From assembly GCA_004375715.1 (NCBI GenBank), contig SOKP01000121.1, forward strand, positions 1-33,184: 33,184 bases of DNA, given 5' to 3'. The DNA comes from Promethearchaeota archaeon. Its GTDB lineage: Archaea; Asgardarchaeota; Lokiarchaeia; Sigyniarchaeales; SOKP01. The notes under the pieces were generated by a model, which ran no database searches, was not told where the DNA came from, and worked only from the letters and a program-made list of their open reading frames with translations. This document shows positions 27,172-33,184 of the stretch, in pieces (the first letter of the stretch is position 1; the number at the start of each line of letters is the position of its first letter). A program made the translations under genes and the position numbers.

Positions 27172-28454
27172 TTCATTTTCTTTAAGTAATTAGAGATATT
27201 CTTTGCGATTTTTTCTTGTTTTTTCCATTTACCATAAGCAAGGCCTTGTGAACTTAATTTTGAAATTGTTTTTATTATTTTCTCGTTGACATCTTTAACT
27301 TCTTCGTAGGCAAATCTTGTAAGTGGCAAAGGCATGAATGTGTGGGAATGAATTTTTGCTCCCATGTCAGATATCTTATACATAAAATCTATAGTAAGAT
27401 CGATATCTTCTTCCGTTTCATTTGGTAGGTTGAAAATAAAATCTACATTTGGAATAAGTCCTGCTTCCAATGTTAATTTAACTGCGTTGTAAACATCTCT
27501 GGTGGTATGACCTCTGTTGCATGAATCCAGTACCTTTTGACTTCCAGATTGGGCACCTAATACGATGTTATCGTTAGCAGCATATTTTAGTATTAATCCT
27601 AATGTTTCTTTCGTTACATGCTCGGGACGAACTTCTGACGGGAAGGATCCAAGGTAAATCTTTCCTTTCGGTTTTATTATTTTTGTTATTTCGATCAGCA
27701 ACTTTTCTAAAAGAGGTATTTTAAGTGATTTCCCATCAGGTGAGCCGTAAGAAAACGCATTTGGAGTAATAAATCTAATATCTGTTTTACCATATGTTTT
27801 CATGACAGTAACTGCATTACAAATTGATTTGATACTTCTATGTCTGGGACGCGTCCCTAAAATATAAGGCGTTTGGCAAAAATAGCAAGCAAACGGACAA
27901 CCTCTCGTTATTTCAATTGCTCCAAACTTTACATTTTTGATCGGAAGAGGAGGATACTTATCAAGATCGATCCATCTTCTCTTTTTTGTTGTAATTAAAA
28001 TTTTATCTTTGTTAAAATAAGCGATGCCCATAATTGCATCGAAATTTTCATTATTTTTAACGTTATAAAGAATCTCGATTAATGTTTCTTCACCTTCCCC
28101 CACTACAACTATATCAAATCCCATTTTGAGAGTCCCCTTTGGATCACCAGTTGGATGTGGGCCTCCTGCAATAAATAAAACTCTTTCTTTATATTTAGCT
28201 CGTAATAGTTTGAGTAAATCTTTAATTTCCCATAATTGCGTAGTGAAAAAGGAGATACCTAACACTACCTTTTGGTGATTTTCACAAATTCTTTCCAATT
28301 CATTCTCCAGATTCTCAGAACCCCTAATAAAGTAAATCTTAATATCTTCTAATTCTTCTACTGTTTCTAATGCTCCTATCAAAGCATTGAAACTGTAAAT
28401 ATTTTTTTTTTGATAGAAGACAACAAATGCAATTTTTTCACGCAAAGCTAACAC
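27168..28454 (-). CDS. B12-binding domain radical SAM protein
   Basis: N-terminal cobalamin-binding-like domain (LFIAGGPHPTGDP) and CPFACYFCQ radical SAM motif. Confidence 0.85.
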   Translation of the reverse strand: MLALREKIAFVVFYQKKNIYSFNALIGALETVEELEDIKIYFIRGSENLENELERICENHQKVVLGISFFTTQLWEIKDLLKLLRAKYKERVLFIAGGPHPTGDPKGTLKMGFDIVVVGEGEETLIEILYNVKNNENFDAIMGIAYFNKDKILITTKKRRWIDLDKYPPLPIKNVKFGAIEITRGCPFACYFCQTPYILGTRPRHRSIKSICNAVTVMKTYGKTDIRFITPNAFSYGSPDGKSLKIPLLEKLLIEITKIIKPKGKIYLGSFPSEVRPEHVTKETLGLILKYAANDNIVLGAQSGSQKVLDSCNRGHTTRDVYNAVKLTLEAGLIPNVDFIFNLPNETEEDIDLTIDFMYKISDMGAKIHSHTFMPLPLTRFAYEEVKDVNEKIIKTISKLSSQGLAYGKWKKQEKIAKNISNYLKKMN

Positions 28455-28554
28455 ATAATAATATTATATTTGATTTTATATTTAGAATATAGATTTTATC
28501 ACAAATTAAAATAATATTACAAAACTAAAATAATAAAAAAAACATGAGAACATT

Positions 28555-29004
28555 ATGCTTTTTACAGATTTATTCGCAACAGATCCTTCTATGGTTGGTA
28601 TCGCTTGGTTTGATTTTTATTCGATTGGGCATCTTTGCTTTGGAATAGGTGTGTTCCTTTTTTTTAGCTTATTTTATACAATTCCAAAACATAAGGGAAA
28701 AATACCCATTTTTTCATTACTCTTTGTATTCATCTTAACTTTGGGAATTCTGATACTATGGGAGGTTTTAGAGCATTTTTTATTTATGGATCTTGGTTGG
28801 AAGTTCGAAGGGCGCCCGGATAGTTGGGAAAATATTACAACAGATCTTTTAATAGGTACATTTGGGGGAATTGTATCGTGGATCTTTTGCCACGAGGTCT
28901 TTGTAAAGGACAAAAATATTTGGTCTTACTATATTTTCGGTATTTTAGGATTTACAGTGTGGCTTGTTGTGTTTATGATACTACGCGCTCTTACAATAAC
29001 ATAA
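28555..29004 (+). CDS. Small integral membrane protein
   Basis: About four TM segments; LWEVLEHFLF and DSWENITTDLLIGTFGGIVSW. Confidence 0.5.
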   Translation: MLFTDLFATDPSMVGIAWFDFYSIGHLCFGIGVFLFFSLFYTIPKHKGKIPIFSLLFVFILTLGILILWEVLEHFLFMDLGWKFEGRPDSWENITTDLLIGTFGGIVSWIFCHEVFVKDKNIWSYYIFGILGFTVWLVVFMILRALTIT

Positions 29005-29072
29005 TTTACTTTATTCTATTTTTTTATACTTTATTTCTTTTTTTACTATAAATATTACAAACTGAACCAGAG

Positions 29073-29840
29073 GTGAATATTGTTAATATCCAAGATTGTT
29101 TTGATTATGAAAGGGGCAGAATTCCTTTGATTTTCTCAGTTCCTCACGGTGGGACTTACCAATTTGAAAACATTCCTGATAGGACCTCTGGTATTTATGG
29201 AGTGGACAAGGATACGGTTAGGTTAGCAATAGATTTAATGGAAAATATTAACGAACTTTTCCAATTAAACTCCAAAGATAATAGGACTCCTTCCTATATA
29301 ATATCTAAAATTCAGAGGGTGAAAATAGATTTTAATAGAAAAGAATCAGAAGCTTTTAATATTAAATCTAGTTTGGCAAGAGATATATACCAATATTATC
29401 ATAATAAGATTCATGAGTTAATTTCATTCAATTTAGACAAATTTAAGAGATCATTATTGATTGATATTCACGGGTTTGATAAAGCAAATAGACCAAGAGG
29501 ATTTCGAGATGTAGAATTAGTTTTAGGTACTAACAATTTAGAAACAATGTTTAAAGATAAGATATCAAAGCAGGATAGAGACAAAAATTTCCGTGGAAAG
29601 ATAGTCAAGAAATTCAATGAGTTAAACATCCCAATCGCTCCAGGTCATCCCAGAAGGAGAGAATATGTTTTAACGGGTGGATATATAGTACAGAAATATG
29701 GAGCAAGTCGAATTACCAATAGTCAGGCGATACAAATAGAATTTTCAGATACAATTCGTCTTTATGATGAAGATTTAAGAGAAAAAACATTAAATTCTTT
29801 AGCACACCTATTTTTTGAAGAATCTAATTTGGAGCAATAA
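29073..29840 (+). CDS. N-formylglutamate amidohydrolase-like protein
   Basis: FSVPHGGTYQFENIPDR, VKIDFNRKE, LIDIHGF and IQIEFSDTIR; start uncertain because the GTG lies inside GAGGTG. Confidence 0.75.
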   Translation: MNIVNIQDCFDYERGRIPLIFSVPHGGTYQFENIPDRTSGIYGVDKDTVRLAIDLMENINELFQLNSKDNRTPSYIISKIQRVKIDFNRKESEAFNIKSSLARDIYQYYHNKIHELISFNLDKFKRSLLIDIHGFDKANRPRGFRDVELVLGTNNLETMFKDKISKQDRDKNFRGKIVKKFNELNIPIAPGHPRRREYVLTGGYIVQKYGASRITNSQAIQIEFSDTIRLYDEDLREKTLNSLAHLFFEESNLEQ

Positions 29841-29924
29841 AAGGATTTCTCCTTAGAATCGTTTTTAAATAATAACTCTTTCTAGGATATATAAAAATTA
29901 ACCCTTCCATTTTGACTTATTTTT

Positions 29925-30260
29925 ATGACCGAAGATAGGATTGACATTAGCGATTTAGAATCGTTTATCAACGGTTTAAAAACGTCTCTAGATATGCTTG
30001 ATGGAGCTGATCCATCTCAATCAAAAGGTTTTCAAGCTTCGTTAGCTAAAACGATCTCTGCTTTAAGGATAAAAAGAACTGAAAAATTTGAACCATTACC
30101 TAAAATTTTGGGTAATGTGACTAAAGACGATATAAAGAATTACTTGTTAAAGGAATTAGAACAATTAATGGATTATTTAGATAATCAAAAATATCCTAAG
30201 GGTAAATTTGATTTAGTGAAAAAAATCGTTCATTTAAGAGCTGAAATAAATCGAATGTAA
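29925..30260 (+). CDS. Small hypothetical protein
   Basis: 111-aa ORF with charged helical composition. Confidence 0.45.
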   Translation: MTEDRIDISDLESFINGLKTSLDMLDGADPSQSKGFQASLAKTISALRIKRTEKFEPLPKILGNVTKDDIKNYLLKELEQLMDYLDNQKYPKGKFDLVKKIVHLRAEINRM

Positions 30261-30304
30261 AATTACTTTATTTTTTATTGTAATCTACATCAGAGGTGAT
30301 TTAT

Positions 30305-31060
30305 ATTTTAATAGATGTTCATTGCCATGCTAATCTTTTCTTAACAATAGATAAAGTTATTGAAAACGCTAAAAAAGTTGGAGTTGAGAAAATAGTCGCT
30401 GTAGCAATGAGTTCCATAAGCCAAGAGAGAGTTTTAGAGATCGCTAAAAAAAATTCTGAGGTTTATGCTTCATTAGGAATCCATCCTGAAGAAGTGAAAA
30501 TGAACGAGAAAATAGAACAACAATTAGATTCAATAATTGACTTAATTAAACAAAATAAACAAAGTATATGTGCTATTGGTGAGATTGGTCTAGATCATCA
30601 CTTCGTTAAAGATAAGAAGCTATATCCTCTTCAAAAGACTATTTTTAATAAAATGTTATTGCTTGCTCAAGATTTGGAACTCCCAGTTAATCTCCACACA
30701 AAAGGTGCTGAAAAGATAGTTTTTGATACCTTACTCTCTTATAAAATCCCCAATGTCAACATTCATTGGTATTCAGGACCAGAGAATTTTTTAAAACTTG
30801 GTATGGATAGAGGATATTATTTCTCAATTACACCAGCAATTAGTTATTCACCAGTTGTAAAGAAAGTCGTTTTAAATGTTGATAAAGAACATCTTCTTTT
30901 GGAAAGCGATGGTCCAGTGAAATATTCCGGAAAAATTGGCGTTCCGGCATTGATTAAAAATGTGTTAAATTCTATTTCAACATTAAAAGAAATTAATTTA
31001 GATGAATTAGAAAAACAAATTGAAGAAAATACAAGAAAGATTTTTCCTAAAATTTTCTAA
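30305..31060 (+). CDS. TatD family metal-dependent hydrolase
   Basis: LIDVHCHANLF, SLGIHPEEVK, AIGEIGLDHHF, LESDGP. Track start is GTG at 30296 inside the Shine-Dalgarno; ATT at 30305 gives (M)LIDVHCH. Confidence 0.85.
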   Translation: MLIDVHCHANLFLTIDKVIENAKKVGVEKIVAVAMSSISQERVLEIAKKNSEVYASLGIHPEEVKMNEKIEQQLDSIIDLIKQNKQSICAIGEIGLDHHFVKDKKLYPLQKTIFNKMLLLAQDLELPVNLHTKGAEKIVFDTLLSYKIPNVNIHWYSGPENFLKLGMDRGYYFSITPAISYSPVVKKVVLNVDKEHLLLESDGPVKYSGKIGVPALIKNVLNSISTLKEINLDELEKQIEENTRKIFPKIF

Positions 31061-31170
31061 ATTTAACACTTATATTTGCGTTGTTATTGATTTAAATAAC
31101 GATTAATTAGACTTTTATAACAAAGAATCATTATTCAGATCTATATATTATAAAAAAAGAAGTGAAATGG

Positions 31171-33184
31171 ATGAGTAAAAAAGGTGCAAGAATAAAAATC
31201 GATGAATATAAAGGACCTTTTGGTTCAATTAAAGGCTTTGAATTAACTACTGGGAAAATAAGCTGGGGAGACGAAACCGAATGGGAACCAATGGGACCAA
31301 CCCCAAAACCTCATATTCCCACATTGCGAGACTGGTTCTTTAAACTCATGGATAGATATCCTCCATACTACATGCCTATTTGCGACATGTGTTGTCTTTG
31401 TACGTATGGGAAGTGTAATCTTTCGAAGGGTAGAACAGGTGCTTGCGGAATTAACATGGAAACACAGCAAGCAAGGATAGTAGAAATTGCTTGTTGTATA
31501 GGTGCTTCATGTCATTCTGCGCACGGAGATCACTTACTTCACTGGCTCAAAGAAAAATATGGTAATATTCCAATAAATTTTGGTAATAATATTGCCGTAG
31601 AAATGCCACATACTCGACTTGTTGTAGGTATGAAGCCTGAAACTCTTGAAGATTTAGAAACGGCAATGGAATGGGTTCAATATACAATCACTCATTTATT
31701 AGCCTCAGGGCACACAGGTCAAGAGTCATCTTATCTAGATTACGAGGCCAAAAGTTTCCTTGCAGGATTAGCAGATTCGGTAGGAATGGAGATATCAGAT
31801 GCCATTCAAATTGCTGCTTATGGATTCCCTGCTGGAGAAGCAGACGTACCTATAGTAGAATTGGGCATGGGAACTATGGACACCGAAAATAAAGCAACGA
31901 TATTAATGATAGGGCACAATGTTGCGCCTGGAATAGAATTAGTAGATTACATCAGAGAGAAGGGAATTGAAGAAAAAGTTGATATTGGAGCGATTTGTTG
32001 TACTGCTCACGATTTAACCAGGTATTATGCTGGGGCCAAAGTCATTGGATCAATGTCTAGACAAATGCACTTTATCCGCTCTGGTTTGGCGGATGTAATC
32101 ATGGTCGATGAACAATGCGTTAATCTTCGAAGTTTTGAGCAAGCCCAACTAGTAGGAGCTCCATTTATTGCTACTAACGAAAAAAATATGGGGGGTTTAC
32201 CAAATAGAACAAACGATCCTGCAGAAGAAATAATAGACGATTTAGTTAGTGGTAAATTTCCTGGGGTCCTAATCTTAGACCCGGTTAAAGCCGGTACAGT
32301 TGCTGCTGAAACTGCAATTAAAGTCCACCCAATTAGAAAATCTCGAAGCGCTGTTCCCGACGAGGAAGGTTGCATCCAAATGGCCTACAATTGTAATGGA
32401 TGTGGTAACTGTCAACGCAATTGCCCTAACGATTTACCCATCGTTGAAGGAGTCCGATTAGCGAAAGATGGTGATTTTTCATTATTAGAGTGTGTTTTTG
32501 ACGATTGTTTAGATTGTGGGCGTTGTGAAGCCGATTGTATGAAAAATGTATCTCCATTAACGCTTATAATGCATGCGGGAAGGGATAAAATCAGAAATGA
32601 GAAGTTTAACGTTCGAGTAGGCCGAGGACCTATACAAGATACAGAGATTCGAAATGTTGGCGCCCCGATCGTACTAGGAGAAATACCTGGGATAATTGCG
32701 ATTATTGGATGTGCGGTTTATGGAAAGGATATTCAAGAACTATATAAACTCGCTGAAGAATTCTGCATAAGAAATTACATTGTAGTAGTTTCCGGTTGTG
32801 GGGCTATGGATATCGGTTTAGTAAAGGATGAAGATGGAAAGACTCTCTATGATAGATTTCCTGGGGACTTTGATAGAGGATGTCTGGTTAATGTTGGTTC
32901 TTGCGTTGCAAATCCACACATTACTGGTGCTGCGATGAAAGTAGCAAATATTTTTGCAAGACGTCCATTACGAGGTAACTTCGAAGAAATTGCCGATTAC
33001 ATCTTACATAGAGTTGGAGCTGTCGGCGTTGCTTGGGGCGCTATGTCTCAAAAAGCTGCCAGTATAGCCAGTATGGCTAATGGATTGGGTGTTCCAGCCG
33101 TAGTGGGTCCACATGCAGCAGAATATCGGCGTATGTATGTCGGTCGATCTGACAACGAAGATTCGTGGAAAGTATATAACGCAA
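31171..33184 (+). CDS. cdhA: CO dehydrogenase/acetyl-CoA synthase complex alpha subunit, truncated by window end
   Basis: Manual translation from ATG 31171 is open to the window end: CDMCCLCTYGKCNLSKGRTGACGI, CCIGASCHSAHGDH, NCNGCGNCQRNCPNDLP, CVFDDCLDCGRCEADC, GCGAMDIGLVKDEDG, NVGSCVANPHITGAAMKVANIFA. Absent from the ORF track. Confidence 0.9.
   Translation, partial: MSKKGARIKIDEYKGPFGSIKGFELTTGKISWGDETEWEPMGPTPKPHIPTLRDWFFKLMDRYPPYYMPICDMCCLCTYGKCNLSKGRTGACGINMETQQARIVEIACCIGASCHSAHGDHLLHWLKEKYGNIPINFGNNIAVEMPHTRLVVGMKPETLEDLETAMEWVQYTITHLLASGHTGQESSYLDYEAKSFLAGLADSVGMEISDAIQIAAYGFPAGEADVPIVELGMGTMDTENKATILMIGHNVAPGIELVDYIREKGIEEKVDIGAICCTAHDLTRYYAGAKVIGSMSRQMHFIRSGLADVIMVDEQCVNLRSFEQAQLVGAPFIATNEKNMGGLPNRTNDPAEEIIDDLVSGKFPGVLILDPVKAGTVAAETAIKVHPIRKSRSAVPDEEGCIQMAYNCNGCGNCQRNCPNDLPIVEGVRLAKDGDFSLLECVFDDCLDCGRCEADCMKNVSPLTLIMHAGRDKIRNEKFNVRVGRGPIQDTEIRNVGAPIVLGEIPGIIAIIGCAVYGKDIQELYKLAEEFCIRNYIVVVSGCGAMDIGLVKDEDGKTLYDRFPGDFDRGCLVNVGSCVANPHITGAAMKVANIFARRPLRGNFEEIADYILHRVGAVGVAWGAMSQKAASIASMANGLGVPAVVGPHAAEYRRMYVGRSDNEDSWKVYNA

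Overview
AT-rich archaeal window. The gene content (degenerate Rab/Ras-like GTPase with zinc fingers, roadblock and longin-like proteins, several SCP2-like proteins, CODH/ACS alpha subunit, archaeal TATA-type promoters, intron-bearing tRNA) suggests an Asgard/Lokiarchaeia-like genome; this lineage call is inference. About 28 protein-coding genes are supportable, plus three tRNAs: Phe(GAA), Arg(TCG) and Asp(GTC). No rRNA, CRISPR array or complete transposon was seen. Main points of interest: (1) a tRNA-Phe that folds only if two non-canonical introns, in the D-loop and the T-loop, are removed (135 nt to 77 nt); (2) a Rab-like GTPase whose P-loop Lys, switch-II Gln and NKxD Asn are all replaced, fused to two CxxC...HxC fingers, with a paralogous finger-tail remnant just upstream; (3) four SCP2-like genes in about 4 kb next to a roadblock + longin-like pair; (4) a ~49-bp inverted repeat enclosing two convergent small membrane-protein ORFs beside a membrane-anchored winged-helix regulator; (5) several genes whose best start is a non-canonical ATT/ATA downstream of an AGGTG Shine-Dalgarno; (6) an HTH-LRR fusion with a TACTA-rich repeated upstream region; (7) an SplB-like radical SAM gene overlapping an AlkD-like gene. 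All family calls are from motif recognition by eye; no searches were run.
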